Positions 55,419-64,000 of a stretch of 64,000 nucleotides of DNA are shown piece after piece. Location: NCBI RefSeq assembly GCF_001558155.1, contig NZ_LOAS01000022.1, positions 62,001-126,000 on the forward strand, in the 5' to 3' direction. Below the pieces are notes generated by a model. The model was not told where the DNA came from and did no database searches. It saw only the letters and a list, made by a program, of their open reading frames with translations. Every line of letters begins with the position of its first letter. The first letter of the stretch is position 1. This DNA comes from Aliiruegeria sabulilitoris. GTDB taxonomy: Bacteria > Pseudomonadota > Alphaproteobacteria > Rhodobacterales > Rhodobacteraceae. The translations under genes and the position numbers were made by a program.

Positions 55419-57817
55419 GGCGGGCCGCCCTCGCCGCGCTGATTTCGCATTGGCGTCGCCAGCCTTTGCAGTTTTTCACCCTGATCGCCGGACTGGCGCT
55501 GGCCACGGCCCTCTGGTCGGCGGTTCAGGCAATCAATTCCGAGGCGCGCCGCTCCTATGCGGCCGCCGAAGGCATGCTGGGTCTTGGCAGCTACGAAACC
55601 CTGGCCGATCCCGCCGGGCGCATGCCGCTGGAGACATTCGCCGAGCTGCGTCGGGCCGGCTGGCCGATCTCGCCGGTTCTGGAGGGACGCGCGCAGTTCG
55701 GTGACCAGCGGATCGAGTTGCTCGGGCTGGATTTCATCTCCGCGCCGCAAGCGAACTTGCCCGGAAACCCGCAATTGCGGGAGGCACTTTCGCCGACCGA
55801 AATCTTCCTTCCGCCGGGCATCGCCTTTGTCGCCCCGGACACGCTGCGCGCATTGCACGATATCGACGGCTTGCCACGTCTGATCGCCGACACCTCCCTG
55901 CCACCGGGGCGGCTCGTCACCGATATCGCCGTGGCCGACCGTCTGCTGGAAGCTGGCGGTGAGATCGACCGGCTGATCCTTCTGGAGGGCGCACCGAACG
56001 GCGTGCCCTCCGCGCTGGCGCCAGAATTGCAGCGTTTCGACCGACAATCGCAGGGCGAAATCTCGCGCCTGACCGACAGTTTTCACCTCAACCTGACGGC
56101 ATTCGGCCTGCTCAGCTTCGCGGTCGGGCTGTTCATCGTCCATGGCACGATCGGGCTCGCCTTCGAGCAGCGGCGCTCCGTTTTCCGCACCCTGCGCGCG
56201 CTCGGCCTGCCGCTGCGCAATCTGCTGGCCCTGCTGCTGGCCGAAATCCTGCTGCTGGCGCTTCTGGCTGGTGGCTTGGGGATCGCGCTCGGTTATCTCA
56301 TCGCCGCCGCACTGCTGCCAGACGTGGCCGCAACCTTGCGCGGCCTCTACGGGGCCAGCATTCCCGGCAGCCTTGCCTTCGATCCGACCTGGGCCGCCTC
56401 CGGGCTGGGCGTCGCGCTGATTGGAGCGCTGGTCGCCGCGGCCCACGGGCTGAACGCGATCCGCAAGATGCCGCTTCTGGCCAGCGCCCGCCCGCGCGCC
56501 TGGGCGGTCGCCTCGACAAGGTCGCTGCGCCGGCAGGCCCTGGCCGGGCTGGCACTGCTGGTCGCTGGGATCGCCGCTCCGATCCTTGCCGACGGACTAC
56601 TTGCCGGATTCGCGCTGATGGGCGGGCTGCTTCTGGGGGCCGCCCTGCTGCTACCGCTCATGCTGGGCGCGGCGCTCTCTGCTGGCGCTGCCCTGGCGCG
56701 CGGTCCGGTCGCCCAGTGGTTCTGGGCCGACACCCGCCAGCAAGTTCCCGGCCTGTCGCTTGCCCTGATGTCACTCCTGCTGGCGCTGGCGACCAATGTC
56801 GGGGTTTCGACCATGGTCTCCTCGTTCCGGCTCACCTTCACCGGCTGGCTCGATCAGCGCCTGGTCTCCCAACTCTACGTCACCGCCCCCAGCGAAGCCG
56901 ACGGCGAACGCCTGCGCGCCTGGCTTGAAACACGTGCCGATGCCGTTCTGCCGATCTGGAAGGTGGACAGCCCTCTCTATGGCGCGCCGGGCGAGATCTA
57001 CGGCATCGTCGATCACCAAGTTTACCGCTCGCATTGGCCGCTCCTGGCGTCCAGCGACACCCCGTGGGAAGATTTCTATGCCGGCCGCGGCGCGCTCATC
57101 AACGAGCAGCTGGCCTATCGGGAGGATCTTTCGCCCGGCGATCCGGTCACGCTCGGCCCCGGCTGGACGCTGCCGGTCAGCGCGATCTATTCCGATTACG
57201 GCAATCCGGCGGGACAGGCGATCGTTCACCTGCCTCTCCTGCAGGAACATCATCACGAACTGCCGCGCCTGCGCCATGGCATCCTGACAAAGGATCCCGA
57301 GGGCCTCGCCCGTGCCCTCCACGAGGAGTTTGGTCTGCCACGCGCCAACCTGATCGACAATGACAGCCTCAAGGCGACGTCACTCCAGATCTTCGAACGC
57401 ACCTTCACCGTCACCGGCGCGCTCAACGTGCTGACGCTCTCGGTCGCCGGTTTCGCGATCCTCACCGCGCTGCTGACATTGTCCAGCATGCGCCTGCCCC
57501 AGCTCGCCCCGCCATGGGCGCTCGGGCTGACGCGGGCGCAACTGGCGCGGCTGGAAACCCTGCGCTCACTTGCGCTCGCCACGCTGACCTTCGCGCTGGC
57601 GCTGCCCACCGGGCTGATGCTGGCATGGTCGCTGCTTGCGGTGGTCAATGTCGAGGCCTTCGGCTGGCGGCTGCCGATGTTCCTCTTCCCGGCCCAGTGG
57701 CTCTGGCTGTTGGCGCTCTCGCTCATCGCCGCGCTGCTCGCCGCCTACCTGCCGGTGCGCCGCCTGGCCCGCACCGATCCGTCGCAATTTCTCAAGGTCT
57801 TTGCCGATGAACGCTGA
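55415..57817 (+). CDS. FtsX-family ABC transporter permease (AttFG-like), 800 aa
   Basis: This is a large inner-membrane permease with an N-terminal helix (about 15-40), a periplasmic domain, a three-helix FtsX core around 225-355, a further hydrophobic region about 375-440, a second periplasmic domain, and a C-terminal FtsX core about 670-785 ending VRRLARTDPSQFLKVFADE. One 800-residue gene replaces the separate attF and attG permeases. It overlaps the ATPase gene by 4 bp and the lipocalin gene by 11 bp. Such systems are thought to move lipids or lipoproteins out of the inner membrane rather than import solutes. Confidence 0.88.
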   Translation: MRRAALAALISHWRRQPLQFFTLIAGLALATALWSAVQAINSEARRSYAAAEGMLGLGSYETLADPAGRMPLETFAELRRAGWPISPVLEGRAQFGDQRIELLGLDFISAPQANLPGNPQLREALSPTEIFLPPGIAFVAPDTLRALHDIDGLPRLIADTSLPPGRLVTDIAVADRLLEAGGEIDRLILLEGAPNGVPSALAPELQRFDRQSQGEISRLTDSFHLNLTAFGLLSFAVGLFIVHGTIGLAFEQRRSVFRTLRALGLPLRNLLALLLAEILLLALLAGGLGIALGYLIAAALLPDVAATLRGLYGASIPGSLAFDPTWAASGLGVALIGALVAAAHGLNAIRKMPLLASARPRAWAVASTRSLRRQALAGLALLVAGIAAPILADGLLAGFALMGGLLLGAALLLPLMLGAALSAGAALARGPVAQWFWADTRQQVPGLSLALMSLLLALATNVGVSTMVSSFRLTFTGWLDQRLVSQLYVTAPSEADGERLRAWLETRADAVLPIWKVDSPLYGAPGEIYGIVDHQVYRSHWPLLASSDTPWEDFYAGRGALINEQLAYREDLSPGDPVTLGPGWTLPVSAIYSDYGNPAGQAIVHLPLLQEHHHELPRLRHGILTKDPEGLARALHEEFGLPRANLIDNDSLKATSLQIFERTFTVTGALNVLTLSVAGFAILTALLTLSSMRLPQLAPPWALGLTRAQLARLETLRSLALATLTFALALPTGLMLAWSLLAVVNVEAFGWRLPMFLFPAQWLWLLALSLIAALLAAYLPVRRLARTDPSQFLKVFADER

Positions 57818-58871
57818 CCGCCTCGCCCTCCTCCTCTGGCTCGCCGCCAGCGCCGCCAGCGCACAGGGCTTTGCCGGCCTCGGCACCGAGGCCGAGGGCT
57901 TCGCCATCCCGGCCCCGGAAGCCGCCCTCTCCTTCCCCGCCGATCACGGCCCTCACCCGGACTACCGCATCGAGTGGTGGTACCTGACCGCCAACCTCTC
58001 CGACGCGAGCGGCACCGATTACGGCATCCAGTGGACGCTCTTCCGCTCCGCGCTGGCTCCGTTCGCGGCCGAAGGCTGGGACTCGCCGCAGATCTGGCTC
58101 GGCAATGCAGGGCTGACGACGCCGGAAACCCATTTCGCCGCCGAGCGCCTCGCCCGTGGCGGCACCGGACAAGCCGGCGTGACCACGGCGCCTTTCGAAG
58201 CATGGATCGACGACTGGCACATGACCAGCACCGCCCCCTCCGGCGACCCGCTCGACAGCCTCAGCCTCGCCGCCAATGGCGAGGGCTTCGCTTATGACCT
58301 GACATTGCAGGCAACCGGCCCACTCGTGCCTCAAGGAATCGATGGTTATTCGGTCAAATCCCCCGAAGGCCAGGCCAGCTATTACTATTCCCAACCGTTC
58401 TACGAGATCGAAGGCTCGCTTTCCCTGCCTTCCGGACCGGTCGAGGTCACCGGGCAAGGCTGGCTCGACCGCGAGTATTCCTCCCAACCGCTCTCGGAAA
58501 CGCAGGACGGCTGGGACTGGATCTCGCTCCATCTCGACGGAGGCGAGAAGCTCATGGGCTTCCGCCTGCGGGATCGCGAGGGCGCGCCTTTCACCTCAGC
58601 CACATGGATCGCCGCCGACGGCACGCCCTCGCCCTACCCGAACGGCGCGCTCACCATGACCCCGCTCGAAACGACCGATGTGAATGGTGCCCCCATCCCT
58701 ACCCAATGGCAGATCGACCTGCCTGCGCGGTCTCTCTCCCTCCGCCTCGACGCGCTCAACCCGCAATCCTGGATGGACCTCACCTTCCCCTACTGGGAAG
58801 GCCCCGTCACCATCACCGGCAGTCACACGGGCAAGGGCTACCTCGAAATGACCGGCTACACCGCTCCTTGA
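57807..58871 (+). CDS. Secreted CrtC/AttH-family lipocalin-like protein, 354 aa
   Basis: This is a predicted periplasmic or lipid-binding protein with tandem lipocalin-like domains (AttH/CrtC family; carotenoid 1,2-hydratase is a relative). It has a signal peptide (MNADRLALLLWLAASAASA) followed by FPADHGPHPDYRIEWWYLTANLSD, a family hallmark. Other conserved parts are FEAWIDDWHMT, YYYSQPFYEIEGSL, GQGWLDREYSSQPLSETQDGWDW and a C-terminal GPVTITGSHTGKGYLEMTGY. Carotenoid hydration is unlikely, since no carotenoid genes are near. It forms a coupled operon with the ATPase and permease (11-bp overlap), so it probably receives or hands on a hydrophobic ligand. Confidence 0.9.
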   Translation: MNADRLALLLWLAASAASAQGFAGLGTEAEGFAIPAPEAALSFPADHGPHPDYRIEWWYLTANLSDASGTDYGIQWTLFRSALAPFAAEGWDSPQIWLGNAGLTTPETHFAAERLARGGTGQAGVTTAPFEAWIDDWHMTSTAPSGDPLDSLSLAANGEGFAYDLTLQATGPLVPQGIDGYSVKSPEGQASYYYSQPFYEIEGSLSLPSGPVEVTGQGWLDREYSSQPLSETQDGWDWISLHLDGGEKLMGFRLRDREGAPFTSATWIAADGTPSPYPNGALTMTPLETTDVNGAPIPTQWQIDLPARSLSLRLDALNPQSWMDLTFPYWEGPVTITGSHTGKGYLEMTGYTAP

Positions 58872-59022
58872 TGTATCCGCTTGGGTGGGTCCGTGTCCTC
58901 ACCGCGCGAAGCGCTGAAAGACAACGCGCCGAAGGCGCACAATTGAATAGCCGCTCCCACACCCTTCCCCTTCGCTTCCCGCTTCTGTAAACGATCCCCC
59001 GACCCGTTCGAGGACCGATACA

Positions 59023-61977
59023 ATGCCGATGGAAAAGACATTCGACGCCCAAGAGGCCGAATCCCGCATCTACGCTGCCTGGGAAAGGGCGGACGCCTTC
59101 AAGGCCGGCGCCAATGCCAGCCGCGATGAGAGCTTCTGCATCATGATCCCGCCGCCCAACGTGACGGGCGTCCTCCATATGGGCCATGCCTTCAACAACA
59201 CGCTGCAGGACATCCTGATCCGCTGGCACCGCATGCGCGGCTTCGACACGCTCTGGCAGCCCGGGCAGGACCATGCCGGCATCGCCACGCAAATGGTCGT
59301 CGAACGCCAGCTTGCCGCCGATCAGCAGCCTTCGCGCCGCGAGCTTGGCCGCGAGAAATTCCTCGAAAAGGTCTGGGACTGGAAAGGGAAATCCGGCGGC
59401 ACGATCATCGAGCAATTGAAGCGCCTCGGATCCTCCTGCGACTGGTCGCGCAACGCCTTCACCATGGCCGGCGCCCCGAACGATCCGCGCACCGGCCACG
59501 AGAACAGCCCCGATTTCCACGAAGCCGTCATCAAGGTCTTCGTCGACATGTACGAAAAGGGCCTGATCTATCGCGGCAAGCGGCTGGTCAACTGGGACCC
59601 GCATTTCGAGACCGCCATTTCCGACCTCGAAGTCGAGCAGATCGAGGTCAACGGCAATATGTGGCGCCTGCGCTATCCGCTGGAGGGTGGCGAGAGCTAC
59701 GAGCATGTCGAGAAGGACGAGGACGGCAACGAGATCTTCCGCGAGACGCGCGATTACCTCGTCGTCGCCACCACCCGGCCCGAGACGATGCTGGGCGATA
59801 CCGGCGTCGCGGTTCACCCAGAGGACGAGCGCTACAAGGGCCTGCTGGAACGCGGCGCCCGCGTGAAGCTGCCGCTCTGTGGCCGTTCGATCCCCGTCGT
59901 CGCGGACGAATATGCCGACCCGACCAAGGGCACCGGCGCGGTGAAGATCACGCCTGCGCATGATTTCAACGACTGGCAGGTTGGCCAGCGCGCCGGGCTC
60001 GACGTGATCAACATCCTGTCCACCACCGCGACCATGTTCCTCAAGGGCAATGCCGAGTTCGAATCCGGCTGCGATCCGAAAATGCTCGCCAAGACCATCG
60101 AACGGCTCGACGGTCAGGACCGTTACGAGGCGCGCGACGCCATCGTCACCGAGGCGCAGGACAATGGCTGGCTCGACGGCATCGACCCGGACCGCCACAT
60201 GGTCCCGCATGGCGACCGCTCCAAGGTCGTCATCGAGCCCTACCTGACGGACCAATGGTTCGTCGACACCGACAAGATCGTGGGCCCCGCGCTCGACGCC
60301 GTCCGCGACGGCACCGTCAAGATCATGCCGGAGAGCGGCGAGAAGACCTATTACCACTGGCTGGAAAACATCGAGCCCTGGTGCATCTCGCGTCAGCTCT
60401 GGTGGGGGCACCAGGTCCCGGTCTGGTACGCGCCGGCGCTCATGGATCACGAGGGCGAGCCGGAGGCGGTCTGGCGCCCCTTCTGTGCCGCCAACCAGGA
60501 AGAGGCCTTCGCGAAGATGGCCGACTACTACGGCCACAGCGATTTCAAGATCGTCACCGAACGCGCCGAAGCCGAACAGATGCTGAAAGCCGCCGTGGGC
60601 CGCACCCGCACCGAGGGCCGCATCCGCTCGCCGCAAGAGCCTTCGGCCCTGCCGGTCTATCGCGACCCCGACGTGCTCGACACATGGTTCTCTTCCGGTC
60701 TCTGGCCCATCGGCACGCTGGGCTGGCCGAACTGGACCGAGGAAACGCAGAAATACTTCCCGACCAATGTGCTCGTCACCGGTCAGGACATTCTCTTCTT
60801 CTGGGTCGCCCGGATGATGATGATGCAGCTCGCCGTCGTCGATCAGATCCCCTTCGACACCGTCTATCTGCACGGCCTCGTCCGCGACGCCAAGGGCAAG
60901 AAGATGTCGAAATCGACCGGCAACGTGGTCGACCCGCTGGAGATCATCGACGAATACGGCGCCGACGCGCTGCGCTTCACCAATGCCGCCATGGCCTCGC
61001 TCGGCGGCGTGTTGAAACTCGACATGCAACGCATCGCCGGCTACCGGAATTTTGGCACCAAGATCTGGAACGCCGCGCGTTTCGCCGAGATGAACGGCGT
61101 GTTCGAGCCGTCAGTCACACCCATCGACCCCGCTTCCAAGCCCTCCGCCACCGTCAACCGCTGGATCATCGGCGAGACGGCCAAGGTGCGCGAGGAGGTG
61201 GACAAGGCGCTCAACGCCTATCTCTTCAACGACGCCGCCAATGCGCTCTATGCCTTCACCTGGGGCAAGGTCTGCGACTGGTACGTGGAGTTCGCCAAGC
61301 CGATGCTGCAAGGCGACGACGAGGCGCTGAAGGCCGAGACCCGCGCCACCATGCGGTGGGTGCTGGAGCAGGCCTTTACCCTGCTGCACCCGATCATGCC
61401 CTTCATCACCGAAGAGCTGTGGCAGGTGCTGGGCAACGAAGGCATGATCGTTCATGCCGACTGGCCGAGCTACACCGCCGCCGATCTGGTCGATCCGGAG
61501 GCCGATGCCGAGATGAACTGGGTCATCACGCTGATCGACGGCGTACGCTCCGCGCGCGCGCAGGTCCGCGTGCCGGCCGGCCTGAAGGTGCCAATGGTCC
61601 ATACCGGCCTCGACGCCAATGCGCAGGCGGCGTGGGACAACAACGAGGCGCTGATCAGGCGCATCGCCCGCATCGCCTCCCTGCAGGGCTTCGATGACAT
61701 GCCCAAGGGCTGCATCACGGTGCCGGTTCCCGGCGCGACTTTCGGCCTGCCGGTGGCCGACATCATCGACGTGGGCGAGGAGAAGGCGCGGCTGGAGAAA
61801 TCCATCGCCAAGCTCGACAAGGAAATCGGCGGGCTCAGCAAGCGGCTGAACAACCCCAAATTCGTCGCCTCCGCGCCCGAAGACGTGGTCGAGGAAGTGC
61901 GCGACAACCTAACCGAGCGAACCTCCGAACAGGACCGGCTCAAGGAAGCGCTGGAGCGCCTGGCCGAGATCGGCTGA
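59023..61977 (+). CDS. valS: Valine-tRNA ligase, 984 aa
   Basis: This class I synthetase charges tRNA-Val. The HIGH-type motif is [13 protein letters not shown] (43-55) and the KMSKS motif is complete at 627-631. The editing domain (CP1) includes [17 protein letters not shown], and the C-terminal tRNA-binding coiled coil is [26 protein letters not shown] (about 915-945). Length is typical for the bacterial enzyme. It stands alone and is followed by a clear terminator. Confidence 0.97.
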   Translation: MPMEKTFDAQEAESRIYAAWERADAFKAGANASRDESFCIMIPPPNVTGVLHMGHAFNNTLQDILIRWHRMRGFDTLWQPGQDHAGIATQMVVERQLAADQQPSRRELGREKFLEKVWDWKGKSGGTIIEQLKRLGSSCDWSRNAFTMAGAPNDPRTGHENSPDFHEAVIKVFVDMYEKGLIYRGKRLVNWDPHFETAISDLEVEQIEVNGNMWRLRYPLEGGESYEHVEKDEDGNEIFRETRDYLVVATTRPETMLGDTGVAVHPEDERYKGLLERGARVKLPLCGRSIPVVADEYADPTKGTGAVKITPAHDFNDWQVGQRAGLDVINILSTTATMFLKGNAEFESGCDPKMLAKTIERLDGQDRYEARDAIVTEAQDNGWLDGIDPDRHMVPHGDRSKVVIEPYLTDQWFVDTDKIVGPALDAVRDGTVKIMPESGEKTYYHWLENIEPWCISRQLWWGHQVPVWYAPALMDHEGEPEAVWRPFCAANQEEAFAKMADYYGHSDFKIVTERAEAEQMLKAAVGRTRTEGRIRSPQEPSALPVYRDPDVLDTWFSSGLWPIGTLGWPNWTEETQKYFPTNVLVTGQDILFFWVARMMMMQLAVVDQIPFDTVYLHGLVRDAKGKKMSKSTGNVVDPLEIIDEYGADALRFTNAAMASLGGVLKLDMQRIAGYRNFGTKIWNAARFAEMNGVFEPSVTPIDPASKPSATVNRWIIGETAKVREEVDKALNAYLFNDAANALYAFTWGKVCDWYVEFAKPMLQGDDEALKAETRATMRWVLEQAFTLLHPIMPFITEELWQVLGNEGMIVHADWPSYTAADLVDPEADAEMNWVITLIDGVRSARAQVRVPAGLKVPMVHTGLDANAQAAWDNNEALIRRIARIASLQGFDDMPKGCITVPVPGATFGLPVADIIDVGEEKARLEKSIAKLDKEIGGLSKRLNNPKFVASAPEDVVEEVRDNLTERTSEQDRLKEALERLAEIG

Positions 61978-61990
61978 CACGTGCAGTCGG

Positions 61991-62014
61991 AACGCCGCCT
62001 GACAGGGCGGCGTT
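61991..62014 (+). terminator. terminator of valS
   Basis: A perfect 9-bp stem (AACGCCGCC / GGCGGCGTT) with a 6-nt loop starts 14 bp after the valS stop and is followed by TCTCCT. It is a likely intrinsic terminator. Confidence 0.75.
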
Positions 62015-62086
62015 TCTCCTCAAATGACTAGGTATCTGTACCGGGCCGCGTTAGCCTCATGGAACCGACTCGCCGGAGGAGATGCC

Positions 62087-63712
62087 ATGTTTCGCTCGAC
62101 CGCCCTCGCCTCTGCCGCGCTACTGGCCCTGATGGCCCCGCCCGCGCAGACGCAGACCGCCGACACGCCCCCGCCCGATACCTCCGACAGCGCGGCGCAG
62201 CCTGCCGATGTCGCCTCGGTCGATATGGACGCGATGCAGACCGAAGACGGCCTTCTGACGCCAGCGCAATTGCAGACGCTGGTGGCCCCGGTCGCCCTCT
62301 ACCCGGATTCGCTGCTGGTCCAGTTGCTCGTTGCCTCCACCTATCCGCTGGAAGTGGTCAAGGCCGACCGGGTCGTGCAACATAACGCCGAACTGGAACA
62401 GGACGCACTCCAGGCCGAGATCGAGGCGCAGGGTTTCGACCCCTCGGTCGAGGTTCTGGCCATCGCCTTCCCGACCGTTCTGGCCGGCATGGCCGAGCAT
62501 ATCGAATGGACCGAGATCACCGGAAACGCCATGCTCGCCCAGAGCGACGACGTGATGGATGCCGTGCAGGTCATGCGCAAGCAGGCGATCAATACCGGCG
62601 CGCTGGCGACGAGCGAGGAACAGACCGTCACCGTGGTCGAAGAGGAGCTGGACGCGACGCTCTCCACCCAGAATCCCGAGACCGTCATTATCCAGCCCAC
62701 CAATCCGCAGCAGGTCTACGTGCCCACCTATGACCCGAACGCGGTCTATGGCGGCAATTACTACTCGCCCTATTACGCGGGCTCGGGCTTCCGCTGGCAG
62801 GATGCGGCGGTGGGCGCGGCCGTGGTCTATGGCACCGTGGCGCTGATCGACGCGATTTTCGACAATAACGACGACTGGAACGATTATTGGGGCTGCCGTT
62901 ATTGCGGTGGCTGGAACGGCCGGCCGATCATTCGCGATCCCAGCATCGATTTCGACGGCAATATCATCATCGGCAACGACATCAATATCGACCGCGACCG
63001 GATCCGCGAGGGCATCCGGACCGGCGATATCGACCGCGACAGAATTCGCAAGGGCATCGAAGCCGGCGACATCCAGATCGACCGGGACAAGCTGCAGAAT
63101 ATCGACCGTGGCAAGTTCGACCCGGGCAAGCGCGACGAGATGCGGACCAACCTTGAGAACAAGGGCTGGAAGCCCGACGCCGGGCGCCAGCAGGAAGCAC
63201 GCAACAAGATCTCCGAGAAACGCCAGGCCGGCGGCGCCACCACCCTGCCCGCCCAGGCGCGCCCCGATCGCGGCGACGAGTTGCGCCAGCAGGTCTCCAA
63301 GGGATTGGGCACCGGCGACATTTCCCGCCCGGGAAATAGCGATGCGCTGCGCGATGCGGCCATTGCCGCGGGTGCTGCCGGCGGTGCACTGGCCGGGCGC
63401 GAGGCGCTCAAGCGCTCGGGCGAGCGGCCCGACGTGAAGGTCAATCGCCCCGCCACCACGCAGAAGCCCGCCCAGCGGCCGCAGGCCGGACAGGGGCAGG
63501 TAAAGCAACAGGTCCAGCAAAAACAGACGACACGGCCCGCCACATCCAACACCGCGCGCCAGCAGATCCAGCAGAAGAGCGCTGGACAGAAGATCCAGCG
63601 CCCCACGGGCGGCACCTCCCGGCCCGCGATCAAGAAGCAATCCGGCGGCGCCCGCACCAAGGCCGCTTCGCAACGTGGCCATAGCGGCGCCAAGCTGAAA
63701 GGGCGGAGGTAA
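62087..63712 (+). CDS. DUF3300-containing exported protein, 541 aa
   Basis: It has a signal peptide (MFRSTALASAALLALMAPPAQTQ). The DUF3300 domain lies at about 56-255 (LLTPAQLQTLVAPVALYPDSLLVQLLVASTYPLEVVKADR...IIQPTNPQQVYVPTYDPNAVYG). A W/Y/G-rich linker (DDWNDYWGCRYCGGW) is followed by a short imperfect repeat of I-D-R-D-R/K units (about 300-340), and a low-complexity Gln/Lys/Arg/Ala tail of roughly 150 residues ends very basic (RGHSGAKLKGRR). A perfect GGAGGAG site fixes the ATG at 62087. Function unknown; the domain is regularly encoded beside DUF2950 proteins, as here. It is probably periplasmic or envelope-associated. Confidence 0.88.
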   Translation: MFRSTALASAALLALMAPPAQTQTADTPPPDTSDSAAQPADVASVDMDAMQTEDGLLTPAQLQTLVAPVALYPDSLLVQLLVASTYPLEVVKADRVVQHNAELEQDALQAEIEAQGFDPSVEVLAIAFPTVLAGMAEHIEWTEITGNAMLAQSDDVMDAVQVMRKQAINTGALATSEEQTVTVVEEELDATLSTQNPETVIIQPTNPQQVYVPTYDPNAVYGGNYYSPYYAGSGFRWQDAAVGAAVVYGTVALIDAIFDNNDDWNDYWGCRYCGGWNGRPIIRDPSIDFDGNIIIGNDINIDRDRIREGIRTGDIDRDRIRKGIEAGDIQIDRDKLQNIDRGKFDPGKRDEMRTNLENKGWKPDAGRQQEARNKISEKRQAGGATTLPAQARPDRGDELRQQVSKGLGTGDISRPGNSDALRDAAIAAGAAGGALAGREALKRSGERPDVKVNRPATTQKPAQRPQAGQGQVKQQVQQKQTTRPATSNTARQQIQQKSAGQKIQRPTGGTSRPAIKKQSGGARTKAASQRGHSGAKLKGRR

Positions 63713-63716
63713 TCCC

Positions 63717-64000
63717 ATGAAACGCTTGTCTCATTTCGCCGCCCTGGTGGCCTTCGCAACCCTCCCCCTTGGCGCCTACGCACAGGAGGCCCCGCTTTAT
63801 CCCTCGCCGCAGGAAGCGCTCGAAGCCCTCGTCGCTGCGCTCGATGTCGGCACGACCGATGCGGTGATCTCCGCTCTCGGCCCGGACTCCGCCGCGCTCA
63901 TGCGCGACGACCAGTCCACAGACCGCGTCGAGGATTGGGCGCAGATCGTCGCCATATATCGGCAGGGCTACCGTTTCGTGCCGGTGGAAGACGGCCGGGT
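63717..64000 (+). CDS. DUF2950-family exported protein, N-terminal part (cut by window end)
   Basis: The frame is open to the window edge. It starts 4 bp after the DUF3300 stop with GGCGGAGG upstream of ATG. It encodes a signal peptide (MKRLSHFAALVAFATLPLGAYA) followed by YPSPQEALEALVAALDVGTTDAVISALGPDSAALM, which fits the start of DUF2950 proteins. Function unknown. The pairing with DUF3300 supports the call; only about 94 residues are visible. Confidence 0.8.
   Translation, partial: MKRLSHFAALVAFATLPLGAYAQEAPLYPSPQEALEALVAALDVGTTDAVISALGPDSAALMRDDQSTDRVEDWAQIVAIYRQGYRFVPVEDGR

Noticed and set aside
57807-58871. Carotenoid 1,2-hydratase (CrtC) function for the lipocalin protein
   Set aside because: It is only distantly of that family, has a signal peptide, sits in an ABC operon and no carotenoid genes are near.
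58813-61029. 738-codon minus-strand open frame opposite valS
   Set aside because: Antisense shadow of a conserved synthetase.

Overview
The window is a high-GC (clearly well above 60%) chromosome segment of a Gram-negative alphaproteobacterium, most likely a member of the Rhodobacterales (roseobacter-type). This is inferred from the mix of TRAP-TAXI and sugar ABC transporters, the GCDH/RAM/PlsC neighbourhood, a perfect alphaproteobacterial LexA box (GAAC-N7-GAAC), a dispersed 'TTCATCTTTCC(A/G)CAAA(A)TACCTC' repeat of the kind I recall from that family, and the codon and base usage. I see no phage, insertion sequence, CRISPR array, rRNA or tRNA. Coding density is high and most genes sit in translationally coupled operons.

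Layout. 1-3.9 kb: end of an ABC-ATPase gene, an FtsX/MacB-type permease and an HlyD adaptor (a tripartite exporter). 4.1-8.3 kb (minus strand): TAXI binding protein, fused TRAP permease and a TeaD-like universal stress protein. 9.0-15.0 kb: six-gene Mrp/Mnh/Pha cation/proton antiporter with fused A and B subunits. 15.2-18.6 kb: aldo/keto reductase, glutaryl-CoA dehydrogenase, stand-alone RAM protein, PlsC-type acyltransferase. 18.9-25.9 kb: a five-gene ribose-type ABC plus isomerase plus Gfo/Idh/MocA operon, divergent from a LacI regulator, with two matching palindromic operators between them. 25.9-28.9 kb: di-haem peroxidase convergent with a CRTAC1 (FG-GAP/UnbV) protein. 28.9-36.3 kb: ROK repressor divergent from xylFHGBA, with candidate operators between. 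36.4-38.7 kb: exported or lipid-anchored amidohydrolase and an AraC regulator. 38.9-48.5 kb: an oligogalacturonide/pectin operon (GH4 with the CHEV motif, a CUT1 ABC importer, GH28, GH105, CE8) whose enzymes lack signal peptides. 48.5-50.6 kb: a 53-residue membrane protein, then psd and pssA. 50.8-54.5 kb: PerM-type transporter, an SOS-controlled ImuA-like protein, metG. 54.8-58.9 kb: an AttEFGH-like ABC/lipocalin operon. 59.0-64.0 kb: valS, then a DUF3300-DUF2950 pair cut by the window end.

How it works together. The centre of the window is a carbohydrate island for plant or algal cell-wall sugars. Xylose enters by XylFHG and is isomerised and phosphorylated to xylulose-5-phosphate. Oligogalacturonides, probably partly methyl-esterified, appear to be imported whole and then de-esterified and hydrolysed in the cytoplasm. 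A third unidentified sugar or sugar derivative enters by the ribose-type system and is oxidised and isomerised. Each system has its own divergently placed local regulator (ROK, AraC, LacI). Each of the four binding-protein genes is separated from a co-directional membrane or enzyme gene by a GC-rich hairpin, which suggests differential expression within operons.

The most unusual items are the all-cytoplasmic pectin pathway, the SOS-controlled ImuA without imuB or dnaE2, the ABC/lipocalin (Att-like) operon, the DUF3300/DUF2950 pair, an unannotated 53-aa membrane protein near psd, and a strong AT-rich palindrome beside it.
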